A stretch of DNA of 64,000 nt from Peteryoungia desertarenae (GTDB lineage: Bacteria; Pseudomonadota; Alphaproteobacteria; Rhizobiales; Rhizobiaceae). Positions within the stretch are counted from its first letter, which is position 1. Every line of letters begins with the position of its first letter. Positions 43,396 to 50,751 of the stretch are shown here, piece by piece. A program made the position numbers and the translations under genes. The stretch lies in assembly GCF_005860795.2 (NCBI RefSeq), contig NZ_CP058350.1, positions 1,456,501 to 1,520,500 of the forward strand, in the 5' to 3' direction. The notes beneath the pieces were generated by a model, which saw only the letters and a program-made list of their open reading frames with translations, made no database searches and had not been told where the DNA came from.

Positions 43396-44457
43396 ATGCG
43401 TCTGAAGGCTGTTTCTTCGATTGTGTTCGGTTGTCTGGTTCTTTCCGGATGCCGGTCGGCGGGGCCTGAAGAGGCGTTGACGCTGACACCCTCCTCGCAA
43501 CAGGTGGCCTCCCAGCAGGGTGTGGGTGCACCCGTTCCTCAGGTGGCCGTCAGCGAAACGACCGGGGCAATCGGGGCTTCCGCCGGGCAGGACCGTCAGG
43601 CCCTTGCCTTTGCCAACGCATCGTCCGGTGTTTCCCATTTTGAAACGCCAGGAACGAGTGCCGGCATGCCGGTTCCCGATGCTCGCCCGGTCTCGACGCT
43701 GGCGTCCCAGCTTGTGCCCTTCCGCCGTGGTCAGCATCACAAGGTCTATGGCCAACGCTTCAGCGATGCCAAGCCGATCAATTTCGGCAAGGCGGCGCCG
43801 CAGCGTCACCCGGTGCATGGCGTTGACGTCTCTCGCTGGCAGGGTGAGCTGGACTGGCCGACGCTTCGCAAGAACGGGGCAAATTTCGCCTTCATCAAGG
43901 CGACCGAAGGCGGCGATCATCTTGATCCGATGTTCAAGGCCAACTGGAATGCCGCAAAGGCGGCTGGCGTCAAGCGTGGAGCCTATCACTTCATCTACTG
44001 GTGCCGCGTGGCAAGCCAGCAGGCCGACTGGTTCATCCGCAATGTGCCGAAGGACCCGGATGCGCTGCCACCCGTGATCGACGTCGAATATAACGGGGAA
44101 TCAAGCTGCCGCTTCCGCCTCTCGCCGCGTGAGGTCCGCGAAAAGATGCAGGTCTTCATGGACCGGCTCGAGCGCCACTATGGCAAGCGCCCGATCATCT
44201 ATGCGACCCCGGATTTCTACGAGGACAATCTGCGCGGACACTTCCGTGATTATCCCTTCTGGCTGCGGTCTGTCGCAGCCCACCCCTCCGTTCGCTATCC
44301 GGAGCGCAAATGGCTGTTCTGGCAGTATTCCGGCACAGGCCTTTCGCAAGGGGCAGGCGGAGAGATTGACCTCAACGTCTTCTATGGCTCGGAAAACGAT
44401 TGGCAGCGCTTCATCCACGGCAAGGCCCGCTGGGATCAGGTGGCTGGCCTGCGCTGA
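43396..44457 (+). CDS. GH25 (lysozyme-like) lipoprotein
   Basis: 353 residues from ATG 43396 (GTG 43384 possible). N-terminal signal MRLKAVSSIVFGCLVLSGC ends in a lipobox, so it is probably an exported lipoprotein. After a ~110-residue low-complexity linker comes the glycoside hydrolase family 25 barrel: HGVDVSRWQGELDWPTLRKNGANFAFIKATEGG with the first catalytic aspartate, GAYHFIYWC, and VIDVEYNGESSC with the catalytic glutamate. Muramidase of the envelope, likely in peptidoglycan turnover. Confidence 0.92.
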   Translation: MRLKAVSSIVFGCLVLSGCRSAGPEEALTLTPSSQQVASQQGVGAPVPQVAVSETTGAIGASAGQDRQALAFANASSGVSHFETPGTSAGMPVPDARPVSTLASQLVPFRRGQHHKVYGQRFSDAKPINFGKAAPQRHPVHGVDVSRWQGELDWPTLRKNGANFAFIKATEGGDHLDPMFKANWNAAKAAGVKRGAYHFIYWCRVASQQADWFIRNVPKDPDALPPVIDVEYNGESSCRFRLSPREVREKMQVFMDRLERHYGKRPIIYATPDFYEDNLRGHFRDYPFWLRSVAAHPSVRYPERKWLFWQYSGTGLSQGAGGEIDLNVFYGSENDWQRFIHGKARWDQVAGLR

Positions 44458-44509
44458 GCAACAGGCATCATCTTGCGATAGCGTTCAGCTTGCATAGGAT
44501 TGAAAGGAG

Positions 44510-44540
44510 GGCGGCAGAGGATGATTCCTCCGCCGCCTTT
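44510..44540. terminator. Bidirectional hairpin after the GH25 gene
   Basis: GGCGGC-A-GAGGA, loop TGAT, TCCTC-C-GCCGCC, then TTT. An 11-bp stem with one mismatch between convergent genes, 53 bases past the GH25 stop and 19 bases past the stop of the minus-strand proline-rich gene. Confidence 0.6.
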
Positions 44541-44558
44541 GGCTTGTCTGGCTGATCC

Positions 44559-44810
44559 TCATCCGCGAAAGAAGGCGCTTGCACTTGGCTCAACGACCGG
44601 CGGATCGCGGGTTTCATCGGGATTGGGCCGCGGAACCTCATCGGGCAGAACATCGGGTTCTGGCTCGGTCACCGGCACATCCGGCGCCCAGGTGGGAGCG
44701 GGCATGGGCGGTTGGTCGTCCGGCGGGGTATTGGGGGTTTCCGGCGTGCCGCCGGCGCTGATCCGTCGGTCATCGGCGCACTGCAGCCGATCCTGTTTCA
44801 AATGGCTCAT
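44559..44810 (-). CDS. Small proline-rich protein
   Basis: 83 residues from ATG 44810, preceded by a strong AAGGAGG at 9 bases. After a short charged start (MSHLKQDRLQCADDRR) nearly every third residue is proline, with repeated PDVP/EPEPD/NPDE motifs and a lone tryptophan in PAPTWAPDVP. No signal peptide or membrane segment. Comparable short acidic proline-rich proteins are known in rhizobia from memory; function unknown. The frame and ribosome site are convincing. Confidence 0.65.
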   Translation of the reverse strand: MSHLKQDRLQCADDRRISAGGTPETPNTPPDDQPPMPAPTWAPDVPVTEPEPDVLPDEVPRPNPDETRDPPVVEPSASAFFRG

Positions 44811-44931
44811 GATAACGGCCTCCTTGGTGCTCGTGATCCCCTGAAGACCCAATTCCGCTGCCTGCCCATTGTTCCGCAATCCAGGTGTTTTCACGGCCCC
44901 TCGTTGCATGCCTCTTTGGGCATGGGGCAGG

Positions 44932-44957
44932 GGAACCTTCCGGTCTGCTCCCGTGTT
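44932..44957 (+). promoter_or_regulatory. General-stress-response promoter-like sequence before treZ
   Basis: GGAAC, 17 bases, TGTT: one mismatch to the EcfG/RpoE2-type consensus GGAAC-N16/17-CGTT, 41 bases before the treZ start. Weakest member of the set in this region. Confidence 0.35.
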
Positions 44958-44998
44958 TGCCTGCCTGTCGGCAATAAGGCTGGCGGATGGAGGGCGAC

Positions 44999-46855
44999 AT
45001 GATTGAGACCGGCTTGACGGATGCGGAACTGAAAGCCCTGCAACAGCCGGAATACCGGGTCTTTCCGAAGCGCTGGGGTGCTGAATATGTGGCCGCCGGA
45101 GAAGTCCGCTTTGCCCTCTGGGCACCGGGCCTGAGCACGCTTTCGCTTTGGCTGAATGGCGAAACCACCCCGATGTCGCCTGTCGGTGATGGCTGGTTTG
45201 AGCTTCTGGTCACCGGTGTCGTGCCAGGCAGCGAATATGCCTTCGTCCTGCCGGAGGGCATGCATGTTCCGGATCCTGCTGGGCGGGCATTGAAGCATGA
45301 CGTCCATGGCCCCTCGCTGATCGTTGATCCAACGGCCTATCAGTGGCGGCATACGCAGTGGCGGGGCAGACCCTGGCATGAAGCGGTTGTCTGCGAATTG
45401 CATGTCGGCACCTTTACGGATGAAGGCACCTTTGCCGCCGCAGCCGAAAAGCTTGCTGATCTGGCGGCCACCGGAATTACCGTCATCGAGTTGATGCCGG
45501 TCGCCGCCTTCAGTGGCCAGCGTGGCTGGGGTTATGACGGAGTGCTGCTCTATACCCCCTATCCGCCTTATGGCTCTCCTGATGATCTGAAAGCGCTGAT
45601 CGACCGCGCCCATGGGCTCGGCCTCATGGTGATCCTCGACGTGGTCTATAATCATCTGGGCGTCGACGGAAACTACCTCTCCGTCTATGCACCCGAATTC
45701 TTCCAGGAGAAAGGCACGCCCTGGGGACAGGCAATCGACTTTAGCAAGTCGCCGTGCCGCGATTTCATCATCGACAACGCGCTTTACTGGATCGAGGAAT
45801 ATGCCTTTGACGGTCTTCGCGTCGATGCCGCCAATCACATTCTCGATGATCGCTCGGAGCGTCATCTGGTGGAGGAACTGGCGCAGACAGTTCGGGAGGT
45901 GAGCGGCGAGCGGCATGTTCACCTCGTTTTCGAGGACAATCGCAACCAGACCCCTTGGCTTGAGCGGGATGATGAGGGGAAGCCGCATTTCTATGACGCC
46001 GTGTGGAACGACGGCTATCACCACCTTCTGCATGCCTGGGCTGCAAATGAGCCGAGAGGGCATTTCAAACCCTTTGCCTCAGATATTTGGACCCGCCTTG
46101 GTCGGGCGCTGGCGACGGGCTTTGTGTTGCAAGGTGAAAATGTCGAATATCTCGATCCCGATCTCCACGGCGGGCCGAGCGGGCATCTTCCGCCGACCGC
46201 TTTTGTCAATTTCCTGCAAAATCACGACCAGATCGGCAATCGCGCATTTGGTGAACGGTTGCTGGCCCTGGTCGATCAGGACCTCGCCGACCGGCTGATG
46301 GCGATGCTGCTTCTTGCGCCCCAGATCCCCCTGCTGTTCATGGGCGAAACCTATGGCAGCCGCCAGCCCTTTTTCTTCTTCAGCGATTACCCGACACATA
46401 TCACCAAGGACATGCCGAAGGACCGGCTGGAACAGGCGCGCGGCTTCGGTGCGCATGATGATGTATCCGTCGACGATATCAGCGACCCCAATGACAGAGA
46501 GACGTTCATTCGCTCGAAACTGGACTGGGGTTTTGCATCGACGGAGATGGGGCAGAGGCAGCAGGCAAGGATCGCCGACCTGATCACAAAACGTCAGAAT
46601 TTCCTGGTTCCGCTGCTCGCCGAGGCAGCGGGTGATGCTGGAGAGGTTCTTCTGGCGGCGGACGGTGCGGTCGCTGTCGATTGGCGGCTTGGCAAAGGCC
46701 TCTGGCAGTTGCGTGCCAATTTTTCCGATGAAACCAAACGAATGCCCCGTTTTGCCGGTGCCATTATTCATGCGGATGGCCTGATGGAGACGCTGGATGA
46801 AAAGGACGACATAGATCTTCCGGGCGCATCCCTTCTCTTTGCGCGGCAATCCTAG
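44999..46855 (+). CDS. treZ: Malto-oligosyltrehalose trehalohydrolase
   Basis: 618 residues from ATG 44999, with GGAGGG 5-6 bases upstream; ATG 44987 is an alternative. GH13 enzyme that cuts trehalose from the end of maltooligosyl-trehalose. N-terminal CBM48-like domain (FALWAPGLSTLSLWLNGE), then the barrel: YDGVLLYTPYPPYGSPDDLKALIDRAHGLGLMVILDVVYNHLG, FDGLRVDAANHI (nucleophile aspartate), LVFEDNRNQ (acid/base glutamate) and FLQNHDQIGNRAFG. Its partner treY is not in view, so the substrate must come from genes elsewhere. Isolated treZ beside small stress-like genes. Confidence 0.93.
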   Translation: MIETGLTDAELKALQQPEYRVFPKRWGAEYVAAGEVRFALWAPGLSTLSLWLNGETTPMSPVGDGWFELLVTGVVPGSEYAFVLPEGMHVPDPAGRALKHDVHGPSLIVDPTAYQWRHTQWRGRPWHEAVVCELHVGTFTDEGTFAAAAEKLADLAATGITVIELMPVAAFSGQRGWGYDGVLLYTPYPPYGSPDDLKALIDRAHGLGLMVILDVVYNHLGVDGNYLSVYAPEFFQEKGTPWGQAIDFSKSPCRDFIIDNALYWIEEYAFDGLRVDAANHILDDRSERHLVEELAQTVREVSGERHVHLVFEDNRNQTPWLERDDEGKPHFYDAVWNDGYHHLLHAWAANEPRGHFKPFASDIWTRLGRALATGFVLQGENVEYLDPDLHGGPSGHLPPTAFVNFLQNHDQIGNRAFGERLLALVDQDLADRLMAMLLLAPQIPLLFMGETYGSRQPFFFFSDYPTHITKDMPKDRLEQARGFGAHDDVSVDDISDPNDRETFIRSKLDWGFASTEMGQRQQARIADLITKRQNFLVPLLAEAAGDAGEVLLAADGAVAVDWRLGKGLWQLRANFSDETKRMPRFAGAIIHADGLMETLDEKDDIDLPGASLLFARQS

Positions 46856-46887
46856 ATCATCGCGACTGGAAAAATTACCGCTGCGCG

Positions 46888-46912
46888 GGAACCCTCTCGT
46901 TCAGCAAACGTT
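46888..46912 (+). promoter_or_regulatory. General-stress-response (EcfG-type) promoter, perfect match
   Basis: GGAAC, 16 bases, CGTT: exact match to the alphaproteobacterial EcfG/RpoE2 promoter consensus, 47 bases upstream of the DUF2188-like gene start and 32 bases past the treZ stop. Confidence 0.7.
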
Positions 46913-46959
46913 AAGAACGCGGCTGCACATGCACGGGGCATGTGACCGGAGGAGTGGCG

Positions 46960-47208
46960 ATGGGCGAACACTATTGCGATATCGTTCCTGATGCGTCGGG
47001 ATGGGTGGTGCTGACGGATGGCACTCAATCGCCGGCCTATCCGAGCTATGGACTGGCGGTAGAGGCGGCGAGGCGGCAGTCCGACCGACTTGCAGACGCG
47101 CGAAAGTCATTCGTGCTGCGCCATCAGGATTTGAAGGGGCATATGCGCGAAATCAGCGAAAAGCCGGTTCCTCCGTCTGGGACCAGTGGAAATGTCACTC
47201 CCCAATAG
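46960..47208 (+). CDS. DUF2188-like small protein
   Basis: 82 residues from ATG 46960; GGAGG lies 10 bases upstream. HYCDIVPDASGWVVLTDGTQSPAYPSYGLAVEAARRQSDRLADARKSFVLRHQDLKGHMREI fits the short DUF2188 pattern of two strands, a helix and a final strand-rich segment; the family has no known activity but is often stress-induced. The perfect EcfG-type promoter upstream supports general stress control. Confidence 0.62.
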   Translation: MGEHYCDIVPDASGWVVLTDGTQSPAYPSYGLAVEAARRQSDRLADARKSFVLRHQDLKGHMREISEKPVPPSGTSGNVTPQ

Positions 47209-47355
47209 GGCAGATGGCGGCACGAAGGTGCATGAATGAACATGGGGGACAAGGCAGCGCCTAGCAATTCAGCGCAAGTCAGAGGCGAGTGGCGATGCAT
47301 AAGTATATCGCATCGAGAACCTCGTCGTTTCGACCGGTCATCACGGCCGACCTGG

Positions 47356-47631
47356 CTAAGTCAGGTCGCTTTCGCTTGCCGTTACGCGAACCCGGCTAAC
47401 CCCAGCTATGGCCATGGAAATCTCGATCGCGCGATCAAGTTCGTCCTGACTGTCGAACTTTCCGAGCAACAGGATTTCTCCGCGCCGGGCAATGACCCGC
47501 AAGGCACTTGCATCAACGCCCTCAGACGACGCAAGGGCGTCGGCCACGGCGGTCTCCAGCGTTGCATCAACGGGAAATTCTCGCCCTACTTCAGGTCCTT
47601 CCTCATGAAATCGTTGTGGTTTGAATACCAT
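47356..47631 (-). CDS. BON-domain protein
   Basis: 91 residues from ATG 47631, with GGAGAG 8 bases upstream; the longer frame overlaps the divergent kinase gene. The last 70 residues are a BON domain: FPVDATLETAVADALASSEGVDASALRVIARRGEILLLGKFDSQDELDRAIEISMAIAGVSRV, the alternating helix-strand pattern seen in OsmY-like proteins. No signal peptide, so it is cytoplasmic. A GTTCA-to-AACG promoter-like match sits just upstream. Confidence 0.72.
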   Translation of the reverse strand: MVFKPQRFHEEGPEVGREFPVDATLETAVADALASSEGVDASALRVIARRGEILLLGKFDSQDELDRAIEISMAIAGVSRVRVTASESDLT

Positions 47632-47661
47632 GAACCCGCTCTCCGGTTTTCTTATGCAGGT

Positions 47662-47686
47662 AACGCGCAGCGGCCTGATTGGTTCA
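47662..47686 (-). promoter_or_regulatory. EcfG-type promoter-like sequence before the BON gene
   Basis: On the minus strand TGAAC, 16 bases, CGTT: one mismatch in the -35 element. It ends 31 bases before the BON gene start. Confidence 0.4.
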
Positions 47687-47765
47687 AAAGGGGCCAGATG
47701 AGAATGCAAAGCAGCTCTGGTGCTTTCTGTGATGGGCGCGCCGTAGGTGAACGAGTCGTCAAGCG

Positions 47766-49442
47766 ATGAAGCCTTTGTTCTCGAAATTTCCGACAGCGTC
47801 GATCCGTGCATACCTTATCGCAATGGCTGCCCTTGCGACCTTGCCGCTCATCCTCTTCGTCGTCTTCCTGCTCTTGCAGCTCGAGAATCAGGAATTTCAG
47901 CGATTACAGCTGCGGGCAGCACAGGATGCCCAAATGGTCAGTCGGGCCGTCGAGCGCAAGCTGCAGGACATGTCGACCACGCTGCGCCTTCTCGGCGGTT
48001 CAGCCGATCTACGGGATGCAGATCTCACGGTGTTCCATCAGCGGGTCAGCTCCAGTCTGCAAAGCGGAGACCTCTATGTGATGCTCTCTGATGGACAGGG
48101 CAATCAGCTTCTCAATACCCGCGTGCCACCTGGTGCTCCGCTGCGACCGCTCGCCCACACAAAACCGGTAGATGAAGCGCTAGAGCGAAACAGAACAACA
48201 CTATCCGGCATCTTCTTTGGTAGCACCAGCCAGCGCTGGATATTCAGCATGGCCATGCCACTCGAACCAGACTTGCCATCAGGGGCGGCTGCAATCGTCC
48301 TCACGCAGGATGCCGGAAGCCTGGTCAGCATGACATCGACAGAGGGCCTCCCCATGGGTTGGTCGGCCGCATTGCTGGATGCGGATGATCGCGTCATTGT
48401 TTCAAGCGGCATGGATGACAGGCCGTCTGGCGAGCCCTTCGACCCGGCTTTGCTGGAGCAGATGACCGGTTCCGGCAATACTGCCGTGATCGACACCTCC
48501 AACGGAAAATTGATGGTGGGTTATGCTCGCACCGGAGAATGGCCGTGGCGGGTTGTTGTCTGGGGATCTGTCTCAGATGCTCAGGCGTCTTTCATCGACG
48601 CCTGGCGGAACCTGATTGCGGGTAGCCTAGTCATCCTTGCTCTCAGTCTCGGTATTGTTCTCGTTGCTGCCCAGCAATTGCAACGTGGTATCCGACAGAT
48701 CGCCATCATGGCAGAGCGGATCGGCAAGGGAGAAATCGTCCCGCCTGTCATCACCAAGGTTGAGGAGGCCAATCAGGTGGCGATTGCCTTGTCCAATGCC
48801 TCTTTCGACCGTGCTGAGGCCGAGGAAAGGGTCCATTTCATTCTGCAGGAACTCGTCCACCGGACCAAGAACATCCTGTCTCTTGTTCAGGCCATGATGC
48901 GTCAGGTCGCGCGAAGCACCGACAGCGTCGATGATTTCCAGGCGGCAATCAGCGGGCGCCTGGCCGGCTTGGCCCGGTCGATCGAGGCACTGGCGAAACA
49001 GCAATGGGGTGGCATTCCCCTGACCAGCCTTGTGGAAATGCAGGTCTCCACGGTTCTTGGAACCACGGAGCGGGTGAGCATCGACGGACCTGCGGTGCTG
49101 GCCAATGCAAATGCGGTTCAGAACCTCGGTCTGGTCTTTCACGAGCTGACGACAAATTCGATCAAGTATGGAGCGCTCTCTGTTCCCTCAGGAAGAGTGG
49201 AGATCCGGTGGAGCTTTGTTGAAGATGGCAGTGATGAACCGAACCTCACATTTTCCTGGAAAGAAAGTGGCGGCCCATCCGTGACCATTCCCAGGCGGCG
49301 CGGGTTCGGGACCACGGTGATCGACCGACACGCCGCGAGTTCCTTCAGCGGTCAGGTCTCCATCGAGTTTGCCCCGGAGGGATTGCGCTGGACCATGACG
49401 GCACCATACGCGGCTTTTGCCAGCGGCGGTTCTGACCGCTGA
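47766..49442 (+). CDS. HWE-type membrane sensor histidine kinase
   Basis: 558 residues. Two membrane helices (about 15-38, YLIAMAALATLPLILFVVFLLL, and about 277-302, NLIAGSLVILALSLGIVLVA) enclose a ~240-residue periplasmic sensor domain; then a HAMP-like linker and the kinase core with RVHFILQELVHRTKNILSLVQAMM (phospho-accepting His365), FHELTTNSIKYGALS and RRRGFGTTVI. The H-R-x-K-N box and missing F-box are marks of the HWE/HisKA_2 group, the group that feeds PhyR in the general stress response. It has no response regulator beside it. The ligand is unknown. Confidence 0.88.
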   Translation: MKPLFSKFPTASIRAYLIAMAALATLPLILFVVFLLLQLENQEFQRLQLRAAQDAQMVSRAVERKLQDMSTTLRLLGGSADLRDADLTVFHQRVSSSLQSGDLYVMLSDGQGNQLLNTRVPPGAPLRPLAHTKPVDEALERNRTTLSGIFFGSTSQRWIFSMAMPLEPDLPSGAAAIVLTQDAGSLVSMTSTEGLPMGWSAALLDADDRVIVSSGMDDRPSGEPFDPALLEQMTGSGNTAVIDTSNGKLMVGYARTGEWPWRVVVWGSVSDAQASFIDAWRNLIAGSLVILALSLGIVLVAAQQLQRGIRQIAIMAERIGKGEIVPPVITKVEEANQVAIALSNASFDRAEAEERVHFILQELVHRTKNILSLVQAMMRQVARSTDSVDDFQAAISGRLAGLARSIEALAKQQWGGIPLTSLVEMQVSTVLGTTERVSIDGPAVLANANAVQNLGLVFHELTTNSIKYGALSVPSGRVEIRWSFVEDGSDEPNLTFSWKESGGPSVTIPRRRGFGTTVIDRHAASSFSGQVSIEFAPEGLRWTMTAPYAAFASGGSDR

Positions 49443-49451
49443 GCGACAGTC

Positions 49452-49476
49452 GGAACTTTGCCGCTCTGTTCGGGTT
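49452..49476 (+). promoter_or_regulatory. EcfG-type promoter-like sequence before a small gene
   Basis: GGAAC, 16 bases, GGTT: one mismatch to the consensus, 31 bases before the ATG of the 84-residue gene and just past the kinase stop. Confidence 0.45.
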
Positions 49477-49507
49477 GCTTTCTGACCAGGTTGGAAAGGA
49501 GCTTGAG

Positions 49508-49762
49508 ATGACGAATAGAGATGGTAGGGATGCCGGCAACAGGGATGGGCTCAGCCGGATCGAAAAAGACGCCAAAGGCCAGTTTGCGGGAACTCAGCAC
49601 GGTGGCGACAGCGATGGCGTCATGAGCGCGAAGCCAACAGTGGTGACTGGTTCGGAAGACGCGACCGCCAACAAATGGCCGCCGACGAAGAAGGACCCAC
49701 CGAAGGATTGGGATGCCAATTTCGATATTCGGGACAGCGACGACGACCAGCGGAATCCCTAG
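49508..49762 (+). CDS. Small charged hypothetical protein
   Basis: 84 residues from ATG 49508 with AAAGGAG upstream. Very hydrophilic and rich in D, G, K, N and S (e.g. MTNRDGRDAGNRDG, PPTKKDPPKDWDANFD), no hydrophobic run, probably disordered. No recognised family. An EcfG-like promoter immediately upstream suggests stress-induced expression, as for hydrophilin-type proteins. Confidence 0.55.
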   Translation: MTNRDGRDAGNRDGLSRIEKDAKGQFAGTQHGGDSDGVMSAKPTVVTGSEDATANKWPPTKKDPPKDWDANFDIRDSDDDQRNP

Positions 49763-49817
49763 CCAAAATCAGAGCAACAATCCCGAGGGTGTCGCAAGCG
49801 CCACTGCCAACAATGGA

Positions 49818-50012
49818 CTATTGGCGGCCCGAGCCCATCCATCCGCCATCGAGGCGGGCCGGCACGGCAACAAGCTGACGCGACCGTTCACGAAGGGGAA
49901 GGTCGGCCCGCTCAGGTAGCGCGATCTGGGATTTTTCGGGTGGTTTTTCTTGGCTGTCGACTGCCGCGAAGCGAAACCAGCGATCACGCGCCTTTTTCAA
50001 GAGTTGCCACAT
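49818..50012 (-). CDS. Small basic hypothetical protein
   Basis: 64 residues from ATG 50012, supported by a strong AGGAGG 8 bases upstream. Begins MWQLLKKARDRWFRFAAVDS; amphipathic and basic, then a proline-rich middle. No family recognised. A frame in another register across the same bases (72 residues) lacks a ribosome site. Moderate support only. Confidence 0.42.
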   Translation of the reverse strand: MWQLLKKARDRWFRFAAVDSQEKPPEKSQIALPERADLPLRERSRQLVAVPARLDGGWMGSGRQ

Positions 50013-50051
50013 AGTCTGTTCCTCCTGTTCAAAGTGGGTAGTTGACGATCC

Positions 50052-50345
50052 TCAGTCTGCGATGTTTGCGTCATCCTGCCGGACGCGACACAAGGCTTCA
50101 GCTCTCTCACGCGCGCTCATCAGGATTTGCCGGATTTCGTCGCCCTTCTCGGAACCGGATGCGTAGCCTGCAGACAGTGTCGCGCCAGGATCCTCGGACC
50201 CGTCACGTAGAAGCACCTCTTGTTCGAGGCTGCGCAACAGGTCCGCGATACCCTCTGGTCCGACCATTGCGGCGGCCAGGACCGAGATGAGAACCTCCCG
50301 GTGCGCATTCAGGCGCCCTTCCACATTCTCCTTTGCCGCGATCAT
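50052..50345 (-). CDS. Hypothetical helical protein
   Basis: 97 residues from ATG 50345, preceded by the strong AGGAGGAGA. Mostly helical: ENVEGRLNAHREVLISVLAAAMVGPEGIADLLRSLEQEVLLRDG, then a C-terminal GDEIRQILMSARERAEALCRVRQ. No known family recognised. It is divergent from the small lipoprotein gene across a shared promoter stretch. Confidence 0.6.
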   Translation of the reverse strand: MIAAKENVEGRLNAHREVLISVLAAAMVGPEGIADLLRSLEQEVLLRDGSEDPGATLSAGYASGSEKGDEIRQILMSARERAEALCRVRQDDANIAD

Positions 50346-50374
50346 CCACGTTCTCCTCCTACGCCGTCGATAGG

Positions 50375-50400
50375 GGAACATTGCAGCCTGCCCAAAGGTT
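50375..50400. promoter_or_regulatory. Possible two-way EcfG-type promoter
   Basis: Plus strand: GGAAC, 17 bases, GGTT, pointing at the lipoprotein. The minus strand reads GGAAA ... TGTT toward the 97-residue gene with a longer spacer. The block is framed by GGGGAAC and GTTTCCCC, nearly mirror images. Confidence 0.4.
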
Positions 50401-50436
50401 TCCCCTGACCAAGATTTATTTTCCATGAGGATCAAA

Positions 50437-50667
50437 ATGACCCGAGATACATCGAATGCCTCCCTTTGGCGCATGACAGCGGTCGTGCTTGCCTCTCTGC
50501 TCGCCCTTTCGCTCACAGGCTGCAGCGAGGAACAGGGCGAGAGCGAGCGGATGGACAGGGAGGCCGACGTGACGCTGCCTGCGACCAATACGGATCGTGA
50601 TCCGACACCCCAGAGCGGTACCGGCGGTGAACGTCAAAATGCCAGCCCCTTTGGCACGACAAAATAA
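50437..50667 (+). CDS. Small lipoprotein
   Basis: 76 residues from ATG 50437, which has GAGGAT 7 bases upstream (ATG 50425 is possible). Hydrophobic signal MTAVVLASLLALSLTGC with a lipobox (LTGC). The mature part is short, acidic and serine/threonine-rich and ends FGTTK. Probably anchored in the envelope; function unknown. EcfG-like promoter upstream. Confidence 0.65.
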   Translation: MTRDTSNASLWRMTAVVLASLLALSLTGCSEEQGESERMDREADVTLPATNTDRDPTPQSGTGGERQNASPFGTTK

Positions 50668-50670
50668 GGA

Positions 50671-50720
50671 TCATCAAAGCCCTCGCCCGGAGTAAAATAT
50701 CCGGGCGAAGGCTTTGATGA
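50671..50720. terminator. Very long hairpin between the lipoprotein and glgA genes
   Basis: Arms 50671-50691 and 50700-50720 are 21 bases each and pair at 20 of 21 positions around loop GTAAAATA. Sits 3 bases past the lipoprotein stop and 31 bases past the glgA stop (minus strand), so it probably ends both convergent transcripts, although no T-run follows. Confidence 0.65.
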
Positions 50721-50751
50721 CGTATCGACCTCAGTTGATAGGTCTGGACCG

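Noticed and set aside
47236..47769. 177-residue plus-strand frame overlapping the BON gene
   Set aside because: The BON domain on the minus strand and its ribosome site explain the interval.
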